Shown here: positions 25,189-37,400 of the stretch, piece after piece
Numbering within the stretch: position 1 is the stretch's first letter
Layout of the letters: the number at the start of each line of letters is the position of its first letter
Source: Rosellinia necatrix
Taxonomy: Eukaryota; Ascomycota; Sordariomycetes; Xylariales; Xylariaceae
Direction: 5' to 3'
NCBI GenBank assembly: GCA_021209875.1
Contig: JAGYVD010000009.1
Span: forward strand, 434,001 to 498,000
Length of the DNA stretch: 64,000 nucleotides
Program-made: the position numbers and the translations under genes
The notes under the pieces: model-generated
The model's database searches: none
What the model was told of the DNA's origin: nothing
The model's input: only the letters and a program-made list of their open reading frames with translations

Positions 25189-26819
25189 ATGAGGGCCTCG
25201 CTGTCCTTCATCGGCCTCGGCGTCATCGCCACCACCGCCGTTGCTCAGAAAGTCCTTCCCCTGAGCTTCTCGAGGGCCGGTTCCGAACACAAGACCATTC
25301 GTAGACGCGCCGGCACCTTCTCCCAGGAATTAAACAACGAGTTGAGTGGCGGTGGGTTTATTATGCGAGCTATGATTGCCACGATAACACCAGTATATAT
25401 GCTGACTACTTGATGACTCAGGTGGTTATTTCGCCGAGGTTGCTCTGGGCACTCCGCCCCAACCCGTCTCCCTCATCCTCGACACCGGGAGCAGCGATGT
25501 CTGGGTTCTGGACACCAACGCCGACCTCTGCAGGTCAGCGCGGCTACAATATTACTATGGCAGCTGCATCGCTACCTACGAGCCCACCGACAGCTCTACC
25601 TACGAATTGGTTGACCGAGGCGCTTTTAGTATACAGTATCTCGATACCTCAGGTGCCGAGGGCGACTACATCAAGGATACCCTTCACATCGCCAACACCA
25701 GCATCAAGGCTTTGCAAGTCGGCCTTGCCGAGAATTCTACCATCAATTCGGGCCTGCTTGGCATAGGCTTCAACGCGAACGTCGCCGCTGACGAGCCATA
25801 CGACAACATCATTGATCTTTTCGTGGACCAAGGCCTTATCGACACTCGGGCTTACAGTCTGTATCTTGTGCGTTGACTTTTTGTCCTTAAGGCGTCGCTT
25901 CCCCATCGCTGGTTGGCTGACTTGTTCTCTGGATGCTGACCCCAAACTCCTTCAGGATGATCTCTACGCCGAAACGGGTACCGTCCTTTTCGGAGGCATT
26001 GACACCAAAAAGTTCATAGGCCAACTCAAGGCCGTTGATATCTTGGTTGATGAATATTCCGGGACCTACTCCTCTTTTACAGTGGCCCTAGAGACGTTGA
26101 GGGTGAGCACTGGTTCGAATTCCCAAGGATCGGATTTGCTCCGCGAAGAAACGCCTGTTATTCTCGATTCTGGCACTACCTTGACGTACCTCCCCGCGCG
26201 CGTCGCCAATCGGATTTATGATGCTTTCAATGCCGTGGACGACACCGCCACCTCAGGCCTTGTGTACGTTAACTGCGATCTTCTCTCTTCCCAGAAGGAT
26301 ACGACTGTCGACTTTCAGTTCGGAGGCAACGATGGACCCCTAATCCGGGTTCCTATCGATGAGTTAATCCTCGATAACGTCAAGGGATACGTCAACATCG
26401 GCCTCGAGCTACCGGATCTCCCCTTCAGTAACCCTTGCAGTTTTGGTATCCAGTCGCTTTCGGGGATTTATCTGCTCGGTGACACGTTTTTGCGTTCTGC
26501 TTACGTCGTCTATGACTTGACCCATAAGAAGATCGCACTGGCGCAGGCCAATGTGAATGCCACGCAAAGTAATGTGATGGAGATCACTGCTTCTGATGGC
26601 ATCCCCCTCGTAAGCGGTGTTGCGGCCCAGGAGACATCTAGTGCAGGCAGCCGCACCGACGACGTGGATAATTCAGGCACGGGTACTGCTTCGGCCGGTG
26701 GGTCTACCTCAGATAATGCTGCCCCTAGAGCTTTGCCGGCTTTGAGCTGGGATGCAGCCGTCGTGGCGCTCGTGGCCACTTCTTTCAGCTTGGTAGGCGC
26801 CGGTCTATTTGCTTTGTAA
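25189..26819 (+). CDS. GPI-anchored aspartic protease (yapsin/OpsB type)
   Basis: The exons are 25189-25351, 25422-25867 and 25956-26819, giving 490 residues. The start has a signal peptide (MRASLSFIGLGVIATTAVAQ), and a dibasic stretch RRR at the propeptide end precedes the mature chain. The two catalytic aspartates are in DTGSSDVW (Asp75) and DSGTTLTYLP (Asp274). FAEVALGTPPQ before the first and YLLGDTFLRSAYVVYD near the C-terminus are standard pepsin-fold blocks. The last 70 residues are Ser/Thr/Gly-rich and end in a hydrophobic segment (VVALVATSFSLVGAGLFAL), as expected for a GPI-anchor signal. The enzyme should act at the cell surface or wall, processing proteins at basic residues if it behaves like yapsins. 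That specificity is inferred from the family. Confidence 0.92.
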
Positions 26820-27719
26820 GATGTGATACCCCCATCCCAACCATCTCGAGTCCCTCCCCTGTGTATCGCATGGCGCTATGCTCGCAGGTACAATACGTTA
26901 GGGATAAGCGTGTCGATGGTAGTGGAATCGTTTGTTTCACATAAACAGTGAATTCGCCACACACTGTTAGGGTGCATGAATAATTATGGCCCATGTTAGG
27001 AACGTTGTCCTATGGGTTCCTATGTTTATAAGCAGGCAAGATTCATGTGGATAGTGTGAAATTTGCACATATCTTCCCTATGGCGTAGAGGAAGAGGAGC
27101 ACAACTTGTCCTCGGTGTATATAGATAAGACATGTTACTATGGATAAGTAATGAGAGGAGGGAATAAGACGGTGATCGGTCCGCTCCCACTGTTTGGCGG
27201 GGTTGGTGATGCTGTTATACTACGTGCGAAATGTGTTCTTTGAAACTTGGGTAATTCATTCGGCGAGGACATGGGCAAACGCATGATGTGATCTCGCCAA
27301 CGGCTAGATCGAAAATCGAATTTCGTCATGCCTACTCGGACAGAGCTCGGATAACTTACAAACGGGAAATCAGGCTCCCGGCACTAATCATGGAGACGAC
27401 AGCGCTTATTCTCCGTGTGCATCTGTATAGTGTAGGAATAGCCAACGCTTCGGACGCGACAACCAGTAGAGACATCATAATCCACATCGAAAATGGTAAT
27501 TCTTATCATTATCACGCCGCGATCGTGAGGTATTTAGCTAGCTATATGGCTCGCTGTCGAAGCTGGGGATCTCAGCGCGGGGCCCTCTGCATATCGTAAG
27601 GAAAAAGAAACGTCGCCGTAGTCTGACATACGGATACAAATACACCGAGGCAATGGGGAGGAAGAGATAGTAATACAAACGGGGAAACAAGCATATTAGT
27701 TCGTTAGAAGCTAGCGCGT
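26820..27719. other. intergenic region (convergent 3' ends)
   Basis: This is the space between the 3' ends of the protease (plus) and the RNA-binding protein gene (minus). I see no gene; open frames at 27,138-27,329 and 27,288-27,599 are unmatched. Confidence 0.6.
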
Positions 27720-30332
27720 CTAGCCCATCTTCTCATACCGCTCCCTCGCCTTGTCTTTAGCCTTAGAGACGAAGTCGGCGTAGTCGCCCTTGGTGGCGCG
27801 GGCCGCCTCCTGCGCCGCATCGCCAATCTTGCCCCCTTCCGCGCCTAGGCCGACACCGGGCGTGTAAGCCATGGTCTCGATGATGTCAGTACGCCCGCTG
27901 CCCTCAGCGCCCAATCCTTCGCCGGTGCTCCAGCCCATCTTGGCGAGTAAGCCTGCGCCTTTGGAGATGGTAGGCTTTGCCGGCGGTTCTGGGGTGGGTC
28001 GACGGCGTCTTTGTTCACTGGCGGGGTTTTCCGAGGAAGGTGGAGCTTCGGTTTCACGGGCTGATTGTGAGCCAGCCGCCGCTCCTTAGCCCGGTCTCGG
28101 TAATTCGATGTGGGCTCCTTGCCCAGTGCCTTGAGATTCTCGGTTGCTTTAGCGATGAGGCCCTCGTCGTTGAGGCTGGTCTTGTGCATATCGCTTATCT
28201 GCTCGTGCCGACGCAGGGACGGCTCATTCTTGAACTTGCGCCGGCACAAAAGGCAGCACATTTGGTCGAGATCAGCATACGACACAGAGGGCGCAGCCGT
28301 TGTGATACTTTTAGTTATCCCAATCACATTAGGACCCGTAAGCGGGGTTGTATCATCGGAGGGAGCAGTCTCGGTAGATTCTTTGGGCCTGTGTAGCTCC
28401 GCGTGTTTGCTTGCCCACATTTGTAGCTGAGGTGCCATGGCAATGACCTTCTTGCCGGACGGTGCGGTCAAATCCTTATCAGCCTTTCGCTTCTTCGATT
28501 CTTTCCCTGCTGGCGTGTCTGGACCCTGCTTCGCATGATCTGACCTCTGGTCTCTATCTTCGTAGAGGGACTCGTCGAATGTTAAGTGTTCGCTAGCGTA
28601 GACGGAGGAGTTCCAATAGCTTAATCTGAGAGTTGGGTTATGCGTTGCCGCAAAGGTGAACTTGCGGTCTTGTTCCTGCATGGGATGCATGTGAGGAATG
28701 AAAACGCCTGAATGTATGAAGGCAATCGTGACGGCTTTAGATGATATGGTAAACTGAGGGTGGGCATTGTACTTTGCCACAGCCGCGCGAGCGTCGTCAA
28801 GCGTGGAGAACTCGGCAAAACCGTAGTTGCAACTAATGTCCGACGACTTATCCCGGACCATGAATATCCGGATAAGTGAGCCGGTTTTCGCACCTAGACC
28901 GTGGGTATTGCCGATAGGCGCGGTGCTCCTCAGCTTTGTCGACATGCCTGAGGATTGCTTCGGCTCGTCTTCCTTTGACATGTAGAGCTTCTTGACCCCG
29001 GCTGCTAGGGTTGTCTCGTTTGTGGATGGGGCCAAATCACGGACGACTACAAACTGAGATGGCGTCTGCTGAGGGCACTCATCGCTCTGGCCATCTAGCC
29101 GCATCTCAACCATATTCTCCACTAATTAACGGGAGGTTGTTAGGGAGGTTGCTTGAGGGGTTCTGGAGGGGAGACACCATAGAGACGGAGGAGCGTATCC
29201 TCGAGGAGTGTGAGTGCACTTACACGACCGAGGCGCTTTGCACTGTTTGCATGTGGCCCGACGGGAAAAGTTGTCGAAATGACACTGTCGCATGATTAGC
29301 TCAAATTCGGACTAGCTCTGAGGCAACCATGTCGGGATGCGACAAACTCACTAGAGTGCATTTCCAATCGTCCAAGCTGGGCGGTGCTTGACGCCGTTCC
29401 CGACTATACTCCATATATAGGCGAGCGGGCGCGCCACCGCGGCCCTTGATCTCGAGAGATGGGTAATTCCGCTCAAGAAAGTCCACGGCATCGGCCTCAT
29501 ACTTAAATTCGGCAAAGGCGTAGCATCGACGGCTTCCTATCAAGCGGACTTGCGTCAGCGGCGACGGCCAGGGAGGCGATAACTGTAGCGGGCACCATAC
29601 CGGTGCGGTCGTCGGATTTCATCCGAACCTCGACAAGACCTCTTGCGCCCATGTCGCGCATAGCATCGTCGATCTAGTGAATCATGGCGTCAGCTGCGCG
29701 GATGCTCACCGGGTCACGAGAGGGCAAAGGAAAGCACTCACCACTTCAGGCGTTAACCAATCCGGCACGTCGTCCAGCTTCAGTGTATGGTAAGGCCGGC
29801 CCGGTGCGTGTTGGTGGCCGGTGTCGCGATGGTAGCTGTCGTCGGGAGAATGGTAGGGGGACGAAGAGCCGGCAGAAACGGCACGTCGCGTATGGTTGCC
29901 ATCGTCGTAATCGTCGCCGCCATCGCGATCTCTATAGCCGTGACGACCCGAGCGAGGGTAAGGGACATCTTGGGAGGGATAGCCCCTCCGGTCGGCATCG
30001 GCGTGGCTCCCCTGTCTTCGGTAGGGAGGAGAGTGATGTCTGCGCGCTTGGTATGAGCCGTTGCTGCGGGGTCCTCTCGGCGGTGACCTGGAAGAATCTT
30101 CCCTCGCAGGGAGTGTCAGCGCGGACTCGGCAACGACGAGGAGAACAGAAGGCTCCAGGCTGTGTCATGCTTTACCGTGCCGCGAGCGATAGTGGTGGTC
30201 TCCGGAGGGGGATATCGATCTCGATCTCGATCGCGGCCGCTGGTGACGGTAGTCGCGAGCATGATTGTCCGTGTCGCGGTCGTTGTCACGGTCGCGGCTG
30301 TAATCACGATCGTAATCACGGTCGTCGTACAT
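27720..30332 (-). CDS. RBM5/RBM10-like splicing factor (RRM, RanBP2 zinc finger, RRM, C2H2, G-patch)
   Basis: The seven exons are 30332-30176, 30097-29742, 29673-29601, 29536-29352, 29284-29224, 29121-28058 and 27974-27720, giving 716 residues in frame. The N-terminus is Arg/Asp/Ser-rich (YDDRDYDRDYSRDRDNDRD). A first RRM (CYAFAEFKYEADAVDFL) is followed by a RanBP2-type finger with Cys pattern WKCTLC and CKQC. A second RRM follows (VVVRDLAP to NYGFAEFSTLDDARAAV), then a C2H2-like finger (CCLLCRRKFKNEPSLRRHE) and the conserved YRDRAKERR. Last is a G-patch (GAGLLAKMGWSTGEGLGAEG). This order is that of RBM5/RBM10 proteins, which act in early spliceosome complexes and regulate alternative splicing. 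The last intron (27,975-28,057) has a weak GTGAAA donor. If it is retained, the frame stays open to 27,845 and the G-patch is lost. Confidence 0.85.
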
Positions 30333-31600
30333 GCCGGTCGCGGTGGGGGTTGTAATGGCCGCAAAACACCTCTCTCTCCTTGAGCCCGTTGCTTCGAGGC
30401 CGGAATGTGAGAAGGACGGGGAGAGCAGCACAGGGAGAGAGCAGCACCAACAACAACAAGGAGATCCGGGGGGAGGCCAGATATCAATTATAGACGCCTT
30501 ATATCTATTCGGGCAATATGACGAGATAAAGACGAGATAAAGATGGGAGTCCGAGAAGCATAGATTGGTGTTGTATCGTTTGCCTTGTTGCGACAACGAT
30601 TACATAGAGGATGGTAGATGGCCTACCTATGTAGGTTGGGAGGTAGATACCCATCTAAGACACCTAGATTAGACGTTAATATTACTACTACTACTACTAC
30701 TACTAGGTCAAGTAAGTACCTATGTACCTCTGTGGCGTCCATTCAATTGAATCTTATCTTATCAATCAAGACTTCTACCAGGGTTGTGTAAGAGGAGGCA
30801 CGACCCACAGTGCCGAGTGGTTACCACTACCTACAGTGGACGCCCATGTCAATGACTAGTAGGTCTCCATCCAATCTACCTACAACTTTGCTTCCAATCG
30901 CTACAGTCAGTACCTGGGTATGTTCTAAGTGTGCTTTTGTTGACCATCTCATATCTATTTAGGAGTAACTACATTGACTTAGAGTATCTCTGTGAAAACC
31001 CTCTACCCCTTTTTTCATGTACCCTTATCGCAGGGTGTTTAAGAGGTATTTTACTATGTACTACCTACCTACCTGCTCACTCACCTACCACAAATTCGTC
31101 GTAGACTTGACCCAAGTGAACTACATCTATCTGTCTCTTTCCTACCTACTAGGTAGGAAAGCAGGTAGCTGACAGACAGGTGCCTCTTACCTCCCTATTC
31201 ATCTCCTCAGGAAGGCATTACTCGAGTAGGTACCTATGTAGGTACCTATTTACTATATCGATAAGAGCTGCAACCCCTCTCTACCTTATCCCGGTGGGTA
31301 GTAGGTAAGTAGGTAAGTAGGTACCAGGTAAGAGAGATGATTTAAATAACCTGTCTAACTTGCCCAACTTGGTACCCAAGAACTTCATAGATATCTTCAT
31401 AGATGCCTGTGCTTGGGGTTAACTCACGCTCGCTTCTACGCCTCCTGGGATCCTCATAATCGCGATCAGCTTCCGATCAGGGCCTAGCAAATTCCCCGGG
31501 AGCATCTTGTAGCGGCTGTTTACCGACGCTCACAGCGTCGCTCGTCACTTCACCCCCTAGGCCGGCACCCGCGGTGGTCGTCGCCACGGAACCCGTTGCT
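30333..31600. other. divergent promoter region with AGGTAGGT-type repeats
   Basis: This is the intergenic region between two divergent genes. A (TAC)n tract with the shared motif TTAATATTAC lies at 30,676-30,706. Many ACCTACCT/AGGTAGGT words occur between 30,625 and 31,330, several nested as tacctatgtaggtacctatt. No gene is visible. An upstream non-coding or coding exon for the molybdopterin gene could lie near 31,430-31,570. Confidence 0.55.
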
Positions 31601-32222
31601 ATGGAGCCGCAACTGACAGAGATAACCGAGCGGGGGTGCTATGTTGCCCTTACCCACGAACACCTGCAGGCCCAGGAGATCATCGACCGTGTCCGTAGCC
31701 CCCAGGCCGGCGCTATCGTCTTGTTTGCCGGTGAGCCCTTGAAGCAGCCCCCATCCCTCCTTGGTGTCGTCTCCGGAATGCTAATCATGCCAACCATGCT
31801 AACCATGCCAACCATGCTAACAATGCTAACCATGCTCCCTCCCAGGCACCACAAGAGATAACTTTGCAGGAAAGCCGGTCAAGGAGCTTCAGTACTCGGC
31901 CTACGCCCCCCTGGCCCTGAAGACAATGCTCTCCATCTGCAAGGATATCGCTGCGCGTCATGGGCTTAGGTCCATTGCTATGGTCCACCGGCTCGGGATA
32001 GTTCCCATCGGCGAGGAGAGCATCCTCATCGCCGTCTCGGCACCGCATCGGGAGGCTGCCTGGAGGGCTGGTGAAGAAGCCCTTGAGGATTGCAAGAAAC
32101 GCGTCGAGGTCTGGAAGAAAGAGGAGTTTGACGGCGAAGAGGGCATCTGGAGAGCTAACCGCGACGGACTACCTGGTGTGAAAACTACACCTCAAGACGG
32201 GAACCACGAAATCCATCTCTAA
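31601..32222 (+). CDS. cnxH: molybdopterin synthase large (catalytic) subunit, MoaE type
   Basis: Exons 31601-31730 and 31846-32222 encode 168 residues. MoaE signatures are all present. GAIVLFAGTTRDNFAGKPV spans the splice junction and is followed by LQYSAYAPLALKTM. HRLGIVPIGEESILIAVSAP and AWRAGEEALEDCKKRVEVWK come next, then WRANRDG at the end. The subunit pairs with the small MoaD-type thiocarboxylate carrier and inserts two sulfurs into precursor Z to make molybdopterin, the cofactor of nitrate reductase, sulfite oxidase and xanthine dehydrogenase. It acts in the cytosol. No ATG lies further upstream in the same open stretch (a GTG at 31,574 does), so the start is the first ATG unless a separate 5' exon exists. 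The symbol is by analogy with the Aspergillus gene. Confidence 0.92.
31778..31836 (+). repeat. 9-bp tandem repeat carrying branch-point words, in the cnxH-like intron
   Basis: Six ATGCTAAYC/ATGCCAACC units lie head to tail inside the single intron (31,731-31,845) and end 9 bases before the acceptor. Three of the six units contain CTAAC, the fungal lariat branch sequence. Confidence 0.8.
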
Positions 32223-34487
32223 TTTCAACTGCTCTTCTTGGCCGCTCTCCACCGCAGCCGCCACTATCGCTGCCGCCACTATTGCTGCTGCTGCCCCCGC
32301 CTCCTACTCGACTCTAGCTCTAAAGACGAATTTTTTGCGAGATATCGGCAATTGGATAACTGTCGTGTTGCAGTGTGGACTTGGACCGGTAGCCTCCTCC
32401 CCTAGCCTCATCCCCTAGCCTCCAGTTTGAAACGCGTTGGGTGGCAGTAGATGGTGACATAAGCGGGGTGTGAGCTATATCTTTATACCAAATAGCTTGC
32501 TTCCAACCCGGCGTATACACCACTGCACGCATTCGAACTCTACGTTCAGGCTTAACCTCTGCCGAGAACAGCTATTGGCCATGGCGAGCTTCTGCCGAAA
32601 GTGTTGGACCAGCCAGCTCGCCTTATTGATATCGCACCCCGGTGACGTCTAAATCGTGCAAAGGCAACAAACACCAAGCTTTTGTGCTTGCCTGAGGCCA
32701 CAGATGCCACGAATGGCACCCCTTGTTTATTTGTTTATTGGGCTGGCTAGATCCTGGGCATCGTGCACCAACCGCTCCCGACTTATATTATTACAGAGCA
32801 CGGCCCTGGAAGCTTGGATGGGAACCTCAAACTCTATACACTCCCATGGTAGTCTTGGGGGCTACGCATAACTTGTTCGAGCGCGTCTTATGGCAGTCTA
32901 TCTCATTCGCCGATCAACGGCAACTGTGTCCGTTTTAGTCTCACGGGATTCCATCTCCCCACTGGCAGGGCACGGGGTATAATTGACTTGCATGTGTGCC
33001 TACAGGCTAAATTCCCCCTGCAGGTCAATCCGTGCGGTGCCACTATCTGGGCCACATGGAAGCTACTACCAGACTCGGCCAGAAGCCAGAAAGCTTTACA
33101 CGCTTTGCCAACGTCAACTATCTACCTAATGTTACAAATGGACTATTAAGGGTATTCAGTTGGCTTTTGATTTGCGTCACCTAATTATTCCTGGAACCTG
33201 GCGCAAATAGAGATTATACGTCACGATCACAAGGATCTAGTAACCTGGGGCTCCATTTTCTCTCTGGCTATCAACAATGCAACATCGTAGCAACATGTCG
33301 ACATCGTGCTTTTTTTTCCTGCCAAGGAATCGCTCGTCGTTGTTGCTACTAAGTAGCTGTCGGTATTGAGGTTCTAGACTTCGCGAAGTGAACAAACTTA
33401 GTTGTCTTCGGCTCTTGTCGTATCATGGATGTGGATCGTACATTAGTGTGTACTCATATGGTTAAGAGAACCAAAACACGCGGCGATCTAGATCAATTAC
33501 CGCCTCTCCCACCGTACATTGGCATTATTTACGACTGAGCGCTTTTCAAGTATCTGGCCTCTCAAGCATCTTGTGCCGTAGCCATAACCCAGTAATGGAA
33601 GGTAACATTAGGGTAAGGAGACACCTGGTACTACTAGAATGCCATCCCTGTCGGCATCATCCTTATCCCCCGCCACTAGCCTGGAAGACGAGTGTTCTTC
33701 TTTCATGTGCAACCGAACACGCTTTTTTTGGTCGAGGTGAACTGGTTAACGCGACGTTGGTGCAACACGGACTCACTTTCTGCTTCTTTTTTAAATTAGC
33801 AAAGCCTCTTGAAATATTATCGTTCTAACCGACACATTCTACATGGAGCCGAAGCACCATATTTCCCTTGTCTCGTCCGCGGGGTCCAATAAGCCTGGTT
33901 GATGGTGAGCAACCAAGGTAGCAACCGACCTTTAGTCAGAGATCGTGTTAGAACCTGACTAACAGTTCCCTCGGGACGGCCCCGTCTAGACTACAGTATA
34001 TGACAAAGGGAAACCATCATCTGGATTGCGCCGTTGCAGGTAGCGATGTCCCATTCTTGTATACTTTCGTATGGGAGGGTATCCAATTTAGGCACGTTGG
34101 CTACGGATGGGGCGTTTCCATCATACCAATCCTAGGACGCAATATCGGCCTTGACCAATGCGCGGTTCTCCCGTCCCGTCTCTGATCGTGGTTACCATGG
34201 GCACACGCCATGGTCCTTATCTGCCATCTGGTATTGACAATGCCGGGGGACAACAGTCCCGTCTGCGCCCGTCCACTGGCCTGTACGGTGCTATGAACGT
34301 ATTAATAGCAATTGCCACTCCACTACTCTTAACTCCTGATTTTCGACAACAACCCCGAGTGCTAAGCTTGTTTATCTCTGTTTCTCGTTTATGGGCTGTG
34401 CTCTCGCCTTGTGATCGACTGAGCTCGCATCGGCTTCCCCTCGAGCTCCCCTCTCCACCACGTTCCGGATGAAGTACTACTATAGCC
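32223..34487. other. intergenic region
   Basis: A 2.3-kb gap between the molybdopterin and peptide-transporter genes. Open frames at 32,470-32,652, 32,656-32,938, 33,571-33,828 and 34,000-34,185 match no family. It has few of the ACCTACCT repeats seen elsewhere. I see no gene. Confidence 0.55.
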
Positions 34488-37400
34488 ATGTTTCGTTTTC
34501 GTAGGCGTGCTACGGACAACGAGGATATCACACCGGAGGTATCTTCGAGTGAAGGAACCGAGGTCCCGGACACTTTCAAGCACTTCGAGCATCGACGTCA
34601 ATATGACCCCAACTTACCCACCGACGAGATCGAGCTTATTGAGGCAGCGCGGGCCGGTAATGATGCTGAGAAGGCTGTCAAGGTAGGGGTGGCATTGACG
34701 GAGGACGATAGTTCGTATCCCGAGGTATACTCCCTTCTACCCCTAATGGCGTCTAAAGTCTTACCTTCTGTTGCACAAAGGTCCGTGCCGCCGTACGGAA
34801 CTACGATATCGACTTACCAGCCAATACGATACGGGCGTGGGCCATCGGGCTATTCCTGTGCACAATCGGTTCCGCCGTCAACATGCTCTTCTCCCTACGA
34901 AACCCCTCCATCACCATTACAACTTATGTTATCCAGCTGGTGGCATACCCCATCGGCCTTGGCTGGGATCTGCTCTTTCCTGACCGTGTGTTTGAAATTT
35001 TGGGCATTAGGTTTAATTTTAAGCCTGGTAAATTTAACTTTAAGGAGCATGTTGTTATCGTTGCGATGTCCAATGTACGTCCGTTGACGCCTGTCCTGCT
35101 CGACCGAGATCGAAGGCTAACATCCGTTGGTGGAAACACAGGCAGCATATGGCGGCGGCGTCCTGTATGCGACGGATGTCTTGCTCGCTCAACAAATTTT
35201 TTGTATGTTCAACACCCATCCTGAATATGTGCGAGGGCTAAGAGCGAAACGAAGACCACCAACACTTTGGTTGGGGTTTTCAGTTGTTGTTTGGCATTAC
35301 CACCCTTTGTACTGGCTACGGCCTTGCTGGGTTGATGCGTAGGTTCCTGGTATGGCCGGCAGCTATGATATGGCCAAGCGACCTAGTGAACGCGACCTTG
35401 TTATATACTCTCCACGACGATAAAATCGCGGACCCGGCCAAAACGAATGGCTGGCGCATCAGTCGACACAGATGGTTCCTCTACATTATGGCTGGAGGTT
35501 TTGTGAGTCATTCTCTTAATATCACGCCCACCGTAGTAATCTGCCCCTCCCGGTAAACACTTATGCTAACGAAACGGATCTTTTAGCTGTGGTATTTTTT
35601 TCCGGGATGGAGTACGTATTGTGGCTTGCGTGATGGGGAAAGGATAATTCAGCTCTTGTTGCTGGCGACGGCAAAGAACCGCAGACCACTAACAATTGCC
35701 TATAGTTTTCCAGGGCTTATCATACCTCAATTTCCTCTGCTGGGCTTTGCCTAACAACATCACCGTTAACAAGCTCTTTGGGGGGTTTCATGGCTATGGC
35801 CTCATACCTATATCGCTCGACTGGTCCGTGATATCCGGATACGCCTTGTCGCCTCTGATTCCGCCTTTCCATGCCATAGCCAACACCGTGGCGGGTGTCT
35901 TCTTTTTTTTCATCATCGTCTCAACCGGACTTCATTTCTCCGGAACTTGGTACGCCGACTATTTCGTCGTCCAATCGTCGGACGCATTTGATAACACTGG
36001 AGCCAAATACAACGTCTCTAGAATCCTGAACGACCAGCTTCTTCTTGATGAGGAGGCGTATCACGCATACTCCCCTATATATCTGAGTACGCAATTTGCC
36101 CTATGCTACGGGCTCAGTTTTGCCGCCGTTGCTGCGGTTATAGTTCAGTATGGATGCCGACCTTCCCCCTTTCTTGGCTGGCTCTGGGCTCCGTGCTTCA
36201 TGATCACAGGGGTTTCCCACTATCGCCACGTTCGACAAAAATTACTGACATGTGCGTTTTGGGCAGTGCGGTACTATACTACGGGCCTCAGGTTAAATCC
36301 CAATATACGAAAGGCCGCTCCCAGGAAGGTATCTATTCCCTGACCCTTGGAAATTCTACCGATGAATAAGAGGTGGCGCAGTATTCTGAGTGCCACTTAT
36401 AGTTCGGTACTGGTTTTTGATATGCTGACATTATGGTATAGATGATGTCCATATGCGCCTAATGAAAAAGTATAAGGACTCCCCAGATTGGTGGTACCTG
36501 GTTCTCTTTATTATTATGGTCGGACTGTCCTTTGCTGTCTGTACTGCCTGGCCAACGGGTTTCCCTGCTTGGGCGTATGTTATTTGTATCTTAATCCCCA
36601 TTATCTGGGTAAGTTATCCGCGCTATTTTTAACCCACACATTGTGCCTCTGAGTCCTTCGGTGTGATGAAAGGTCGCTGATTCCCTACTCCCAGACAATC
36701 CCGATTGGAATCGTACAAGCGATCACGAATATCCAAATCGGCCTGAATGTTCTGACGGAGTTCGTGATAGGCTATTTGCTTCCGGGCCGCCCTCTCGCTC
36801 TAATGGTATGTTACCGCAGACTATTCCTGCGATTTAGTTCTCGATGACCTAGCTAATTGCCGTATAGTATGTGCGCAGTATCTCTATTCGGTCCTATTTT
36901 ACGACCGAAAGATAGGATTGACTCGTCCACACCTGATTTCTTCGTGTGACCTTGCTGATAGATTCTAGGATGTTTAAAAATTATGGCTCCGTTGCGATGC
37001 AGCAGGCGCTCTACTTCGCCCAAGACCTTAAACTGGGTCATTATATGAAGGTGCCGCCTCGAACGATGTTCTGGTCGCAATTGGTCGCCTCAGTGTGGTC
37101 GGCTATCGTCCAAGTTACAGTCATGAACTGGGCCCTGGGCAACATTCCCGACATATGCAGCGACCAGCAAGCTGATAGCTATACATGCCCTGGCGGGCGG
37201 ATATTTTTCACGACCTCGGTCATATGGAGCACGATCGGACCTGCCAGGCTCTTCAGCGGCGACGCTCTCTACTCATCGCTGCAGTGGTTCTGGCTTGCCG
37301 GTGCCGTCTCGCCCGTAATAGCATGGTTCCTGGCTCGCCGATACCCGCGGTCGATGGCGCGGTACATCAACATGCCCCTCGTATTTGGCGGCTCCGGCTG

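Noticed and set aside
27970..28090. Frameshift mutation in the RBM5-like gene
   Set aside because: At first the G-patch appeared out of frame, but an 83-base intron (27,975-28,057) closes the frame exactly. It is kept as a weak-donor intron rather than a lesion.
30676..30685. TAATATTAC read as a geminivirus-like replication origin
   Set aside because: No stem flanks or Rep-like gene nearby; only the shared short word supports it, so it is kept as a dispersed-repeat observation.
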